NCBI GenBank assembly: GCA_016709965.1
Contig: JADJLT010000001.1
Coordinates: 804,501-868,500 of the forward strand
Reading direction: 5' to 3'
Source: Betaproteobacteria bacterium
Lineage (GTDB): Bacteria; Pseudomonadota; Gammaproteobacteria; Burkholderiales; Rhodocyclaceae
Length of the DNA stretch: 64,000 bases
In this document: one piece after another, positions 36,502 through 46,340 of the stretch
Layout: every line of letters starts with the position of its first letter
How positions within the stretch are numbered: position 1 is the stretch's first letter
Position numbers and translations under genes: made by a program
Notes under the pieces: generated by a model
The model's database searches: none
What the model was told of the DNA's origin: nothing
What the model saw: only the letters and a program-made list of their open reading frames with translations

Positions 36502-37214
36502 GCCGTTCCTCTTTGGACGAGTTCGTCACTCGACACCATACCGTCAACAAACGTGACGATACGCCGGGCGTAGGCAGCCATATCGGGCTCGTGCGTCACC
36601 ATGAGCACCGTAATACCCTGGTCGCGGTTCAGTTCGACGAGCAATTCCATAATTTCGTGGCTGCGTTTGCTGTCGAGGTTGCCTGTTGGTTCATCGGCAA
36701 GCAAAACATCCGGACTCGTGACGATGGCTCGAGCAATGGCAACACGCTGTTGTTGGCCGCCTGAGAGTTCGGCGGGCGTATGCGACTCCCAACCGGATAG
36801 CCCTACGCGAGCCAGCGCCTTGCGTGCAGCCTCATGGCGTTCGGTTTCCGCTTCACCTCGGTAGAGCAGCGGGAGCTCGACATTCTCCAAGGCCGATGTG
36901 CGTGCCAGCAGATTGAAGCCTTGGAAGACAAAGCCCAAGCTGTACCGGCGTAGCAAGGCGCGCTGATTACGCTCAAGCCCCTCAACATGAACGCCGCGAA
37001 ACAGGTACTCTCCACTACTCGGTGTGTCAAGGCAGCCCAGAATGTTCATCGCCGTCGATTTGCCCGAGCCGCTGGGCCCCATGATGGCAACAAAATCGCC
37101 CGCAGCCACCTCAAGGTCGATTCCTTTCAGGGCCTGATACGCAATGTCGCCGTGTCCATATATCTTGGTGACACCGACAAAGCGAATGAGCGGCTCTGCT
37201 GTGGCAAGACTCAT
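36498..37214 (-). CDS. ABC transporter ATP-binding protein (MacB/LolD type)
   Basis: 238 residues. Walker A GPSGSGKST, signature LSGGQQQRVAIARA, Walker B LLADEPTGNLD, D-loop and H-loop (VTHEPD). Partner of the permease it overlaps by four bases (ATGA). Confidence 0.93.
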   Translation of the reverse strand: MSLATAEPLIRFVGVTKIYGHGDIAYQALKGIDLEVAAGDFVAIMGPSGSGKSTAMNILGCLDTPSSGEYLFRGVHVEGLERNQRALLRRYSLGFVFQGFNLLARTSALENVELPLLYRGEAETERHEAARKALARVGLSGWESHTPAELSGGQQQRVAIARAIVTSPDVLLADEPTGNLDSKRSHEIMELLVELNRDQGITVLMVTHEPDMAAYARRIVTFVDGMVSSDELVQRGTA

Positions 37215-38485
37215 TGACGCTTTTCCTGATACTCGGTAATGATAGCCATACCCTGTTTGAGGTCACCGCCGACGATTTCTGTCTGTCGACCATTACTCAC
37301 ACCGGTTTTGACAGCGACAGCTTGCGGCCCCTCATCGCTCAGTACCCAAACCTGCGTGTTGTCGGTCGGCGCTGCGGAAGAGCGTTTTGTTTCTGACGGC
37401 GGACGCGGCAGCAGACTAGAAACGAAGCTGCCGCTGTTTGCGTCATTACCCTTCGTCGGCGGTGTGAAGCGAAGTGCTGCATTTGGAACCAACAGCACGT
37501 TGTCCTGCTGCGCCGTGATGATGGAAGCGGTGGCCGTCATGCCGGGACGTAGCGCCAAGTCGTCATTCTTCACGCTCAACACCGTCTTGTAGGTAACGAC
37601 GTTGTCGGTAATTGTCGAACCAATGCCGACGCGCAGGATGATCGCAGGGAAGCTACGACCTGACCAGGCAGAAACAGTGAAGCTCGCAGGCTGCCCGAGC
37701 TTAACGGTGCTGACATCGGCCTCATCAACCTTGACCTGAAGTTCCATTGAGGTCAAATCTTCGGCGATGGTGAACAACACTGGAATGCTCATCGCAGCCA
37801 CGACAGTCTGCCCCGGTTCGACCTTGCGAGACAAAACCACGCCATCCACCGGGGAGCGAATCGTACCCTTGGACAGATTTGTTTCGTCGGTCTTCAGGAC
37901 GGCCTGGGCTTGCAGGACCGCTGCACGGGCACTGGATTCGTTGGCGAGCGCCCGCTCAAATGTTGCTTCGGCGGTATCCAGCTCCGCCTTGGAGGGCACC
38001 TTGCCCCCAGAGAGTTCGGCAACCTGCCGCATGCGGTTCAGCGATGCCTTCGATTCGGCAACAGTAGCTTTTGTCTGTGCCACTGATGCTTCCGTTGCAG
38101 CCAGGGCGGCCCGTGATTTATTGACTGCATCTTGGAGTTTGGCGAGGTCCAGCTTGGCCAGCAATTGCCCCCGTTTGACGTGGTCGTTCTCCTGAACCAG
38201 TACCTCGGCCAAGGTGCCAGACTGTTCGCTACCCACATCGACCGACGTTGTTGGCTGCAAGGTGCCCGAGGCAGATACCGTCACGACGAGACTCCCCGTG
38301 ACGGCCGTCTCGGTGACGTAATGTCCGCCGAGATCCTTGTCGCCCATCAGGATTTTTCCCAGCACAATCAGCGAGAGCACGATACCGCACAAAATGGCCC
38401 AGCGCTTAAGTTTCCCCGCGCCCAGGTTACGCGGCGCTTGATTGAGAATATTTTTTAGCGCGTCAGAAGAAGCCTTTTCGTTCAT
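37211..38485 (-). CDS. Membrane-fusion protein (MacA/HlyD type)
   Basis: 424 residues. One N-terminal transmembrane anchor (about 28-45), biotinyl-lipoyl-like half motifs (GTLAEVLVQENDHVKRGQLL and IRSPVDGVVLSRKVEPGQTV), and an intervening alpha hairpin (about residues 115-200) that contacts the outer-membrane channel. Overlaps both neighbours by four bases. Substrate unknown. Confidence 0.9.
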   Translation of the reverse strand: MNEKASSDALKNILNQAPRNLGAGKLKRWAILCGIVLSLIVLGKILMGDKDLGGHYVTETAVTGSLVVTVSASGTLQPTTSVDVGSEQSGTLAEVLVQENDHVKRGQLLAKLDLAKLQDAVNKSRAALAATEASVAQTKATVAESKASLNRMRQVAELSGGKVPSKAELDTAEATFERALANESSARAAVLQAQAVLKTDETNLSKGTIRSPVDGVVLSRKVEPGQTVVAAMSIPVLFTIAEDLTSMELQVKVDEADVSTVKLGQPASFTVSAWSGRSFPAIILRVGIGSTITDNVVTYKTVLSVKNDDLALRPGMTATASIITAQQDNVLLVPNAALRFTPPTKGNDANSGSFVSSLLPRPPSETKRSSAAPTDNTQVWVLSDEGPQAVAVKTGVSNGRQTEIVGGDLKQGMAIITEYQEKRQ

Positions 38486-38959
38486 GATGTTTTGTCTTTG
38501 GCCGAAGCATCCCAGCCACCGCCGAGTGCTTTGTATAGGGTGATAAGACCGGTGCGCAGCGACGCGTCAGCCATTGCCAGAGCATCCTCTGCCGATAGCT
38601 GGGTACGCTGTGTCTCCAATACCTGCTGGAAATCTGCTAGACCGGATTGGTAAAGCTTGCGGGACAATTCGGCGGCATTGCGCGCCGCTTCCGCAGCGGC
38701 ACGTCGGGCATCGAACCGTTCGCGCGATGCAGCGTAGTTTTTCAGGGCGTTTTCAACCTCTTCGAGTGCCGCCAGCACACTACTTTGATAGGTCAACAGT
38801 GCCTGTTCCTGAATGGCGCTCTGAACAGCAACCTGGCTTCTCAGCCGCCCGCCGTCAAACAGGGTGGCCGCCAGTGTTCCCCCCAGGGCGCGAGCGACTG
38901 TTCCAGCGCCACCCAGAGCGGCAAAGCTGTAGGCCTGCCAGCCGAAGGAGCCTGAAAGC
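38482..38959 (-). pseudogene. Outer-membrane efflux channel gene, 5' part lost to IS21 element
   Basis: The last 158 codons of a NodT/TolC-type factor: TLFDGGRLRSQV and the two helical hairpin segments ALLTYQSSVLAALEEVENAL and RKLYQSGLADFQQVLETQRT. Complete proteins have about 480 residues. The upstream end is cut exactly at the terminus of the IS21 element (38960). An artificial frame continues into the element to 39030. Without this partner the MacAB-type pump must use another outer-membrane channel. Confidence 0.85.
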
Positions 38960-39055
38960 TGTCGGCGCGCGTTTAATTTTGACCACCTGTGCTCGTTGAA
39001 TTTTGACCAGGTGTGATAGCCACCTGACATAGGTTGGCTTGTGGATAAGTGTAGC

Positions 39056-39944
39056 TCAGAACAACCGATTTCCGAGCCACGATGAATGCGTTGGGAAAGC
39101 CGTGGAGGACGAAGTCCGGAACGGATTTCCCAACGCGGCCCTGATCAGAATGCGTCCTCCTCGGGTGGATTTCCCCCGCTTGCTCTGCTCCCTTGTTTTG
39201 ATCCTCGACTTGGCGGTCGCCGTGCTGTGCCGGAAGCGAAATGACTCATTCCCCGTTTCTACGATGTGGCAGTGATGCGTCAGCCGGTCGAGCAGCGCCG
39301 TCGTCATCTTGGCATCGCCGAAGACGCTCGGCCATTCGGCAAAGGTCAGGTTGGTCGTGATCATCACGCTGGTGTGCTCGTAGAGCTTCGACAGCAAGTG
39401 AAACAGCAAGGCACCACCAGCCTGGCTGAACGGCAGATAGCCCAGCTCATCGAGAATCACCAGATCCATGCGCAGCAGTCCCAAGGCAATCCGGCCAGCT
39501 TTGCCGGCCGCCTTCTCTTGTTCCAGGGCATTGGCCAGATCCACCGTCGAGAAGAACCGAACCCGCTTGTTATGGTGCCCAATCCCCGAAACACCCAGTG
39601 CCGTGGCCAGGTGCGTCTTGCCGGTTCCCGTGCCACCGATGAACACCACGTTCTGCGCTTCCTCGGTAAAGGACAGGTCGGCCAGTTGCCGAATCAGTTT
39701 CTGATCTACCTTCGATTGATCGAAGTCGAATCCCGCTAGATCCCGATGTACAGGGGAAGCGGGCCGCATGCATCTGGTAGCCAATCGAGCGCATGACCCG
39801 GTCAGTATGTTCGGCCTGCAGCAGATGCTCGATCAACCAGCGAGAAGTGTCGATGCCGGCGCCACCGTTGGCCGATAGCTCTTCCCAGGCACCAGCCATG
39901 CCGTGCAGGCGCAGCTCCTTGAACTCACTCATCAGCTCACGCAT
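39056..39944 (-). pseudogene. istB: istB helper ATPase, frameshifted
   Basis: IS21 transposition helper. First frame 39944 to about 39755 (MRELMSEFKELRLHGMAGAW to MHAARFP), second frame from there (VHRDLAGFDFDQSKVDQ, Walker A GGTGTGKTHLA, Walker B LVILDELGYLP). One extra base in the run of four G at 39753-39756 separates them; with it removed the protein is 295 residues. The tail beyond SFRFRHS is longer than usual. Overlaps istA by eight bases. Confidence 0.85.
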
Positions 39945-41433
39945 GGTCGCTCACCTCCACGCGCAGCTGGTCGTAGCGACCCGTATCGGCGATCGGTGCT
40001 TCGCTGATCGTCAGCGGGGTCTCCACCGGTGGTGGCATGGGTCCAGACTTCAGTCGATTGAGCATGTTCTCGACGTGCTCGGCACTGGGCAAGCCTGATT
40101 CCAGAACCAGATCGACCGCCACCAGCACAGACTCCAGACCGAACTGCGCAATCGCTGACAGGACCTTGGCCATGACCCGATCACCACCTTCTCGACGCAG
40201 CAACAAACTGCGCAGGCGCTGCAAAGCTTCCGGCATGTCGGCAAATGGCGCGCCATTTCTCAAGGCACCCGGCTTGCGTTCAATCAGCGGAATGTAGTGC
40301 TGCCAGTCGTAGAGCGTTTGTTGCCGGGTGAAACTACGTGGATGGCTGGCCATGCGCAGATCGTGCGCCACCATATCAATCCGCTCCGGATAGAGACGCA
40401 GGCTAACGACCTGGCCGACCAACTCGCACGGCACCGAATAGCGATTACGATCCAGCGTGACCAAGCAGGTGCTGGACACCTTGCCCAAGGTTTCAACATA
40501 ACCATCGAAGGGCGCGACCATCGGCATCAGGCTCGGTTGCTCGTGCTCAAGCATCTCGGCCACCGTCAGATCCGCGTACTCAGGATGGCGCAATTCCTGC
40601 CACAGACTACGACAGCGTTCGAGCAGCCAGACGTTCAGTTCGGTGAAAGAGCTGAAGCGTTCCTTGCCGGCATCCTGCCAGAGCCGCAGCCGGCTATCCT
40701 GGACATTCTTCTCGACAACGCCTTTCTCCCAGCCGCTGGCGACATTGCAGAAATCCGGGTCGAACAGGTAGTGGGAGGCCATGGCCGAGAAGCGGGCATT
40801 GACGATACGGGACTTGCCCTTCTGCACCTTATCCACGGCCGTCTTCATATTGTCGTAGATGCCGCGCCGAGGAATGCCGCCCAAGGCCGCAAACGAACGG
40901 GTATGGGCATCAAACAGCATTTCGTGGCCTTGCGTCGGGTAGGCCTGAACCACAAAGGCCCGACTGGCACAGAACTTCAGATGCGAGGCGAGAATCTTGC
41001 GCCAGACACCACCGATCACCAAATGCTCTTCGCTCCAGTCGAACTGGAAGGCTTCGCCTAATTCAAAGTGGAGCGGAACGAAGGCTTTGCTGACCGCCGC
41101 GCCACCATCGGAACGCCAGCGCCGGATGAACTCAGTGACCCGGCAGTAGGTGCCCGTAAATCCGGCCGCCTGCAATTCACCAAAGAGTTTCAGCGCCGTA
41201 CGCCGATCCCGTTTCGGGCGCCGAGCATCCGTTTCCAGCGCCTTGATGAGTCGCGCCGCATAGGGCGCAATCTTGACGTTCGGGTTCTCCCGTTCGTACT
41301 TCGGCTCCGTGCCTTCCGGCGTCCGTAACCAACGCTTGACGGTGTTCCGGCTATACCCCGTCTTCCTCGAAATCTCGGATAGCGACACGCCATCCCGGTA
41401 AAACAACCGCCGAATCCTTCCCAGATCCTTCAT
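39937..41433 (-). CDS. istA: IS21-family transposase IstA
   Basis: 498 residues from MKDLGRIRRL, with AGGAG nine bases upstream. Helix-turn-helix near the N terminus (VSLSEISRKTGYSRNTVKRWL), DDE integrase core (FQFDWSEEH, YDNMKTAV, and a downstream Glu in GWEKGVVEKNV) and a beta-barrel C-terminal domain. Appears intact, though its partner istB is frameshifted. Confidence 0.92.
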   Translation of the reverse strand: MKDLGRIRRLFYRDGVSLSEISRKTGYSRNTVKRWLRTPEGTEPKYERENPNVKIAPYAARLIKALETDARRPKRDRRTALKLFGELQAAGFTGTYCRVTEFIRRWRSDGGAAVSKAFVPLHFELGEAFQFDWSEEHLVIGGVWRKILASHLKFCASRAFVVQAYPTQGHEMLFDAHTRSFAALGGIPRRGIYDNMKTAVDKVQKGKSRIVNARFSAMASHYLFDPDFCNVASGWEKGVVEKNVQDSRLRLWQDAGKERFSSFTELNVWLLERCRSLWQELRHPEYADLTVAEMLEHEQPSLMPMVAPFDGYVETLGKVSSTCLVTLDRNRYSVPCELVGQVVSLRLYPERIDMVAHDLRMASHPRSFTRQQTLYDWQHYIPLIERKPGALRNGAPFADMPEALQRLRSLLLRREGGDRVMAKVLSAIAQFGLESVLVAVDLVLESGLPSAEHVENMLNRLKSGPMPPPVETPLTISEAPIADTGRYDQLRVEVSDHA

Positions 41434-41547
41434 GGTGATCATCTCCTAAAATCCTGCTCAAAAAATGAGCGGACTAGTTAATCACCCTGGTCAATTTTCA
41501 GCGCGCACAACCTCGCTTTTCTGGTCAGTTTTCAACGAGCGTCAACA

Positions 41548-42469
41548 CTCTAACCTAATGCTCGAGAATCGCGGCGAAAGCCCCTCCTTGTGGCACGAGA
41601 TCGGAGCGGCGGCTATTTCTCCAGCGACGGGTTTCAATCGTCTTGTCTTTCGCAACCGAATGAACTCGATATTCGCCAGCCGAAATCCTGACTATTACAG
41701 CAAGTTGGATCTCGGTTTCAGCGGTACAGCGAGTGCCAATTCTGGCACCTCAACGACACACCTCAAGCAAAACGAAGCGCTTGCCAATTTTTATATCGAC
41801 TATGGGCTGCCAGGGAAACCCGGATATTCATATACCCGACCGTTTGATTATTTCAATCTGCAGGCTACAGTCTCAAACGCAAACGGCTTCGAAAGCCTCA
41901 TGACGCGCGGTCTGCTTCTCGGCAAAGACTATGAGGCTGGCGATAAATACCGGGGAATATTTGGGCTATACGGCAGTTACGACTACATGGCGCCACAAAT
42001 CTTTCGTGTCTCGAGTACGGCACTTTCGATAGGCACCACGGCGCAATTTCAGCTATCAGAATCGGTGGCCCTTCAAGGCACCGGTTTGCTGGGCGTCGGC
42101 TACGCCGCGGTTGGAAGCACCCATGCGAACGCATCCGAGCTTGAGTACCACTATGGCTTGGCACCACAAGCTCTCATTTCCTTGCGTACAATTTTCGGGG
42201 ATAAAGCATCGCTTGATTTGACTGCGCGCGAATACTTCGTAAGCAGGGTCGCTGCAGACGGTCAGGGTGGCCGAGACAATATTATTCGCCTGGATGCGTC
42301 ATTTACAATGCGCGCCAATCGGCGACATGCGGTCAGCATCAAGTACCTTGGTAATCGCCGCGATGCGAGCTTTCCCGAGCGGGGGAGCATGACCCAAAGT
42401 CGAGGCGCGATTGGTATTTTCTACACCTATCTCGGCCAGGACGGTTTCGGCAAAGTTGATTGGCAGTGA
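41548..42469 (+). pseudogene. DUF3943 protein gene, 5' part lost to IS21 element
   Basis: Frame open through the IS end; host-derived part begins at 41548 (SNLMLENRGES) and continues SLWHEIGAAAISPATGFNRL, the DUF3943 core, to the stop at 42469. About 306 residues remain; the signal peptide and first segment are missing. The C-terminal alternating pattern suggests an outer-membrane beta barrel. AT-richer than the core genes of the window, so possibly acquired. Confidence 0.7.
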
Positions 42470-42848
42470 CGTAAATTGTGATGAGTTTTGGTCGTAGTCA
42501 ATCTTCGTGTCGTGACGTTTACAGTTCCTAACTTATACCTGCTCATCTCTGGTACACGGCACATTGCAGTCATTGAAAATTTCAGGATAGAGCGAACGGC
42601 TGCTTACTGGCTGAGGCTCCTATTACCTGCATTACTAAAAGAGATGACGCGCCCTAATCAGAAGCGGCCACCGACCCAGCATTATTAATTGGTGGGTCGA
42701 TTCAAGAGCTTGAGATATTGGGCTCTATGCGGGGTTACGAACTTGACCAGGCAAGTTCGATATGAGTGGCAGCGCACCGATTGCCGGCTTCGCCTTACCT
42801 ATTCTCTCCATCACGGATACCAGATCGCAACTCAGGGACCCGTCACCA
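42470..42848. other. Intergenic region left of IS1595 element
   Basis: About 380 bases of lower-GC sequence with no recognised gene; short frames here have no supporting signals. Confidence 0.4.
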
Positions 42849-42856
42849 TTTATTTA

Positions 42857-43894
42857 GGCTATGTAATCTTTGCATGTTGGTCTATAACAAAGTTATCTGA
42901 ATCAATCGGATAGGTGTTGCGATGAAGCCCAATGATTTCCGGAAACTGTCGAGTGCGTTGAAGGAATTGACGCCGCACCAGCGGCAAGTCTTGATGGATC
43001 GGCTGCAACCGGCGGCGCAGGAGTCGGCGTCCTACCAAGTGGTTGAGACCCGGATGACCGAGAAGCCGCACTGTCCGCATTGCGCACACGAGCAGGTTTC
43101 CCGCTGGGGTTCGCCAATGGCTTGCAACGTTATCGCTGCAACGCCTGTCGAGCGACTTTCAACGCCCTGACTGGACACACCGCTAGCAGGACTTCGGCAC
43201 AAAGCGAAATGGATGGACTATGCGAAACAGCTGGCTGAGGGGACGAGCATCCGCAAAAGTGCCGCTGCGGTGGGGATTCATCCCAACACGGCATTCCGCT
43301 GGCGCCACCGCTTCCTGAACTTGCCCAATGGTCAGCAGGCGATCAGCCTGGCGGGCATTGCTGAAGCCGATGAGACGTATTTCCTTGAGTCACAGAAGGG
43401 CAGAAGACAAGGTTTGAGTCGTGCTCCCCGCAAGCGGGGCGGCAAAGCCAGTAAGCGCGGCCTGTCGGAAGAACAGACCGCTGTCCTGATTTGCCGGGAT
43501 CGTACCGGCAACACCGCAGACTTCATCCTGGAGAAGGCCGATAAGGCACACCTCGGGGCGGTGCCGCCGCTTTTGGCGACCGATGTCATTCTGTCACCGA
43601 CGGAGAAAAGGCGCTGGCGGCTGTTGCCAAAGAAATGGGTATCACCCACCGGCCGGTCAATCTGGCTGCTGGTCAGCGTGTTGTGGCGGGGTCTATCATG
43701 TGCAGAACGTCAATGCCTACGATAGCCGACTCAAGGAATGGATACGCCGCTTCACGGCGTCGCCACCCGCTACTTGGGTAACTATCTGGGCTGGCGACGA
43801 TTGATTGAGCGACACGACCCGATATTTCCTCTGACGATTTCCTCCGTGCCGCTTTGGGGATCGATGGAGTTCAACATGCTATGGGTACATAGCC
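42857..43894 (+). mobile_element. IS1595-family element with 8-bp target duplication
   Basis: Imperfect terminal inverted repeats: GGCTATGTAATCTTTGCATG at the left and, read inwards from the right, GGCTATGTACCCATAGCATG. Direct duplication TTTATTTA at 42849-42856 and 43895-43902. The size (1,038 bp) and 8-bp duplication fit IS1595. Its transposase has decayed. Confidence 0.88.
42922..43840 (+). pseudogene. IS1595-family transposase, multiple frameshifts
   Basis: Zinc ribbon CPHC (residue about 51) is followed by a shift near 43110 (GLQRYRCNACRATFNALTG is in another frame), the main central frame 43213-43600 (KWMDYAKQLAEGTSIRKSAA, EADETYFLESQKGRR) and further shifts near 43600 and 43770 (VYHVQNVNAYDSRLKEWI, then GVATRYLGNYLGWRRLIE). 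At least three or four frame changes, so it is not functional. The right boundary is approximate. Confidence 0.8.
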
Positions 43895-43919
43895 TTTATT
43901 TAACATTCAGGAGTTCACC

Positions 43920-44105
43920 ATGAACAAAGATCAAGCCAAGGGTCACATCGAAGAAGCCAAAGGCAAAGTCAAGGAAGTCGCCGGCAATCTCGTCGGCAAC
44001 CACGATCTGGAGTTGAAAGGAAAGATACAAAAGAGCAATGGCAAAGTCCAGGCAGCCTACGGCGACCTGAAAGAAAACATCAAGGATGCCAGCAAGGGTA
44101 AGTAA
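43920..44105 (+). CDS. CsbD/YjbJ-family stress protein
   Basis: 61 residues, hydrophilic, Lys/Glu-rich, with MNKDQAKGHIEEAKGKVKEV and a second half repeating the pattern (KGKIQKSNGKVQAAYGDL). CsbD-like proteins are general stress proteins of unknown mechanism. Strong ribosome site CAGGAG. The IS1595 element ends 25 bases upstream and may have separated the gene from its native promoter. Confidence 0.9.
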   Translation: MNKDQAKGHIEEAKGKVKEVAGNLVGNHDLELKGKIQKSNGKVQAAYGDLKENIKDASKGK

Positions 44106-44184
44106 ATACTTAAGCCGTTGGCCTGAATTTTTGCCACCGCTCTTCCCCATTCAGCCATTCCCCAAGCAATCTCAGGAGAACTAA

Positions 44185-44568
44185 ATGAACGATATTATCA
44201 ATGCCAATGTAATCAATACAGGCCGCCTTGCCTCAAGAGTACTCAGCGCCAGTACGCTCAATGGCGACGACGTGTACAACCCGAAAGGCGAAAAGCTAGG
44301 CAGCATCAAGGAACTCATGCTGGACATCGAAAACGGCAAGGTTTGCTATGCGGTACTGTCCTTCGGGGGCTTCCTCAGCCTCGGCGAAAAGCTTTTCGCC
44401 GTTCCATGGAGCGCCCTGACCGTCGATACTAATAACAAGCGCTTTGTCATGGATGCCGACGAAGAGCGCCTCAAAAAAGCACCGGGGTTCGACGCCGACA
44501 AATGGCCCAACATGGCAGATAGCACTTGGGAAAAGAGTGTCCACGCTTTTTACGGCACGACCTACTGA
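44185..44568 (+). CDS. PRC-barrel domain protein
   Basis: 127 residues. PRC-barrel segment at about 22-80 (VYNPKGEKLGSIKELMLDIE, YAVLSFGGFLSLGEKLFAVP) and a C-terminal tail with WEKSVHAFYG. Family members bind proteins or RNA and are often stress-induced; commonly found beside CsbD-like genes, as here, 79 bases apart. Ribosome site AGGAGA. Confidence 0.87.
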   Translation: MNDIINANVINTGRLASRVLSASTLNGDDVYNPKGEKLGSIKELMLDIENGKVCYAVLSFGGFLSLGEKLFAVPWSALTVDTNNKRFVMDADEERLKKAPGFDADKWPNMADSTWEKSVHAFYGTTY

Positions 44569-45070
44569 ACCTGAGCCTATCTGCTACGACTAATCAACCA
44601 CGATCAGTTACCCGTATGGGTGATGACCACATCATGGTTTGCATTTCGAATGCAGCGGGCTCACCGTAATCGAGAACCATCAGTGCCGCTCTGGCGAGTT
44701 GCACTGATATTCCATGCAGAAACTCTATATTTGGCCATAGAGCACGGCAGCGTCAGAATTATTGTTTTTCTGAATGACTGCTTTGGCGCAGTCCATTGCG
44801 CTGAACTTGGTTTAGGCTGACTGACCGCTCTGGAGAAAGCTGGATGGCTGGATTGGGCACCCAAGAGAGCGTCCTCTCTTCAGATTCATTACCGAAAAAC
44901 GGTCATTGAAATTCCACTTTCCGGAAGCAGCCAGACGTTGCTGAGCGTTCGCTGCCCAATCTGGTCCGTAAGATTCCGGTTGGCTTATGGCTTCAAGCTG
45001 TTGCATCGCCGACGCTCGAATGCACGATTCACTGGTGATCGGCGGATAAGCGCAGTGATGGTTGATCAGG
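44569..45070. other. Intergenic region
   Basis: About 500 bases of lower-GC sequence between the PRC-barrel gene and the cytochrome gene. No recognised gene, repeat or promoter. Confidence 0.4.
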
Positions 45071-46039
45071 TCACGGAGCAAGCGATGCCAGATAGGCCGT
45101 TATGGCAACGATATCGCTATCGGTCAGATTTTCGACGACAGGTTTCATCAGCGCAGCATTTGTGCCGGCGCGAGCCCCGGTACGAACGTCATGAATCTGC
45201 CGCGCCAGATAACTTGGCGAGCGACCCACGATTGGCGGAATGGTATCTGTCCCTTTCAACTCGGGGCCGTGGCAGGTGGCACATGGGAGGCTGCGCCCTT
45301 CGGCGCCGGTCTGAACCAGTTTCATGCCGCGACTGACCGAACCGGGGGGCGCGTAGACGATGTAACGGGCACGTGAATCCCTGCTCTCGTAATCCTCTGA
45401 CTGCTCTGGCACTTCGAGGATGCGCTGGCCGATTGGCTCCGTTTCGGCGCTTTCCTTTACGACATTGACCCAGCCAAGAACAGTTGATTTTGGAACGACA
45501 GCAGCTTCGACGACCCGATAATTTGCTCTCGGTTTGAGAGACGAAAAATAGCGGGCAACGTCTTCGATATCGGTATCACTAACTGCTTTTGACCCAGCGA
45601 TCATCAAGGTGGTGGGTGCTCGCTTGGCAATCGAAGTCTTTCGATCTCCGCTTCGAAAATCCTTCATCTGCTGAACGATGTAGACGTAGGGCAATCCCAT
45701 AAGGTTAGCGTTCTCGGGAGCACCCGGTCCGTCTGCGCGATGGCACCAGCCACATGCAAAGACATCGGGTTTCCGCCCCTTCGCAACGACCTCCGGCATC
45801 GGCGGGTGGTCCTCCGGATGCCAGTCGGTTGCGGCAAATCGATCTCGGGTTTGCGTGAGCGTGTATCCCGCAGTGCTGTCGGGCACCCGGCGGATCGAAC
45901 CATCGTCATTTGCGAGTTTAAAACCCGGTGGATTCATCGGGTAAGCCCACGCTGGGTGAGCCTCTTGGGCATTGCCCGGCGCGCTGACGAAATTCATCGC
46001 GACCGCTGCGAATAACGGAACCAGTCGAAGTGTCTTCAT
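45071..46039 (-). CDS. Diheme c-type cytochrome
   Basis: 322 residues from MKTLRLVPLF (ribosome site AGGAAG); signal peptide ends GNA-QEA. Two heme-binding motifs, CGWCH (Cys96, Cys99, His100) and CATCH in the C-terminal domain. Each sits in a class I cytochrome c fold; candidate axial methionines follow. A periplasmic electron carrier; partner enzyme not evident from neighbours. Upstream in-frame codons to 46258 lack support. Confidence 0.88.
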   Translation of the reverse strand: MKTLRLVPLFAAVAMNFVSAPGNAQEAHPAWAYPMNPPGFKLANDDGSIRRVPDSTAGYTLTQTRDRFAATDWHPEDHPPMPEVVAKGRKPDVFACGWCHRADGPGAPENANLMGLPYVYIVQQMKDFRSGDRKTSIAKRAPTTLMIAGSKAVSDTDIEDVARYFSSLKPRANYRVVEAAVVPKSTVLGWVNVVKESAETEPIGQRILEVPEQSEDYESRDSRARYIVYAPPGSVSRGMKLVQTGAEGRSLPCATCHGPELKGTDTIPPIVGRSPSYLARQIHDVRTGARAGTNAALMKPVVENLTDSDIVAITAYLASLAP

Positions 46040-46340
46040 GGCACGCTTCCTTTTCGATGTCGGATTACGGCTGGTTAGACATGACTTACCTTCGGTAGGC
46101 ACTTCGGCAGGTTTCAGACTAGACCGGTCCCCTAGTGGGAAGTTCAAGAGGAACGGCGAAGGTCGGCAGCTGGCCGTTAGGGTGAGGACGACAACGTCCA
46201 CTTCGAACGACTCCCGTTCGAAAAATCCGGGTCTGGATGATTGGCCGCAATCGGGCAAGCGCTATGCTCGTTTTGAGCACTGAGGTTCGATCACGGAAAT
46301 GCTTCCGGCTGGTTAACGCCGAGGCAAACGAGCAATCAGC

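Larger units (their letters stand above)
38960..41547 (-). mobile_element. IS21-family insertion sequence
   Basis: 2,588 bp with istA-istB. Ends read TGTCGGCGCGCGTTTAATTT (left, inwards) and TGTTGACGCTCGTTGAAAAC (right, inwards); each end has two subterminal copies of a TTGACCA-type repeat (left 38981 and 39003 area; right 41490 and 41522 area), as usual for IS21. Flanking bases (AAAGC and TCTAA) show no target duplication, and the genes on the two sides are different and both lack their 5' ends. Confidence 0.88.

Noticed and set aside
38960..39030. Efflux-gene start at 39030
   Set aside because: These codons belong to the end of the IS21 element and merely continue the interrupted frame.
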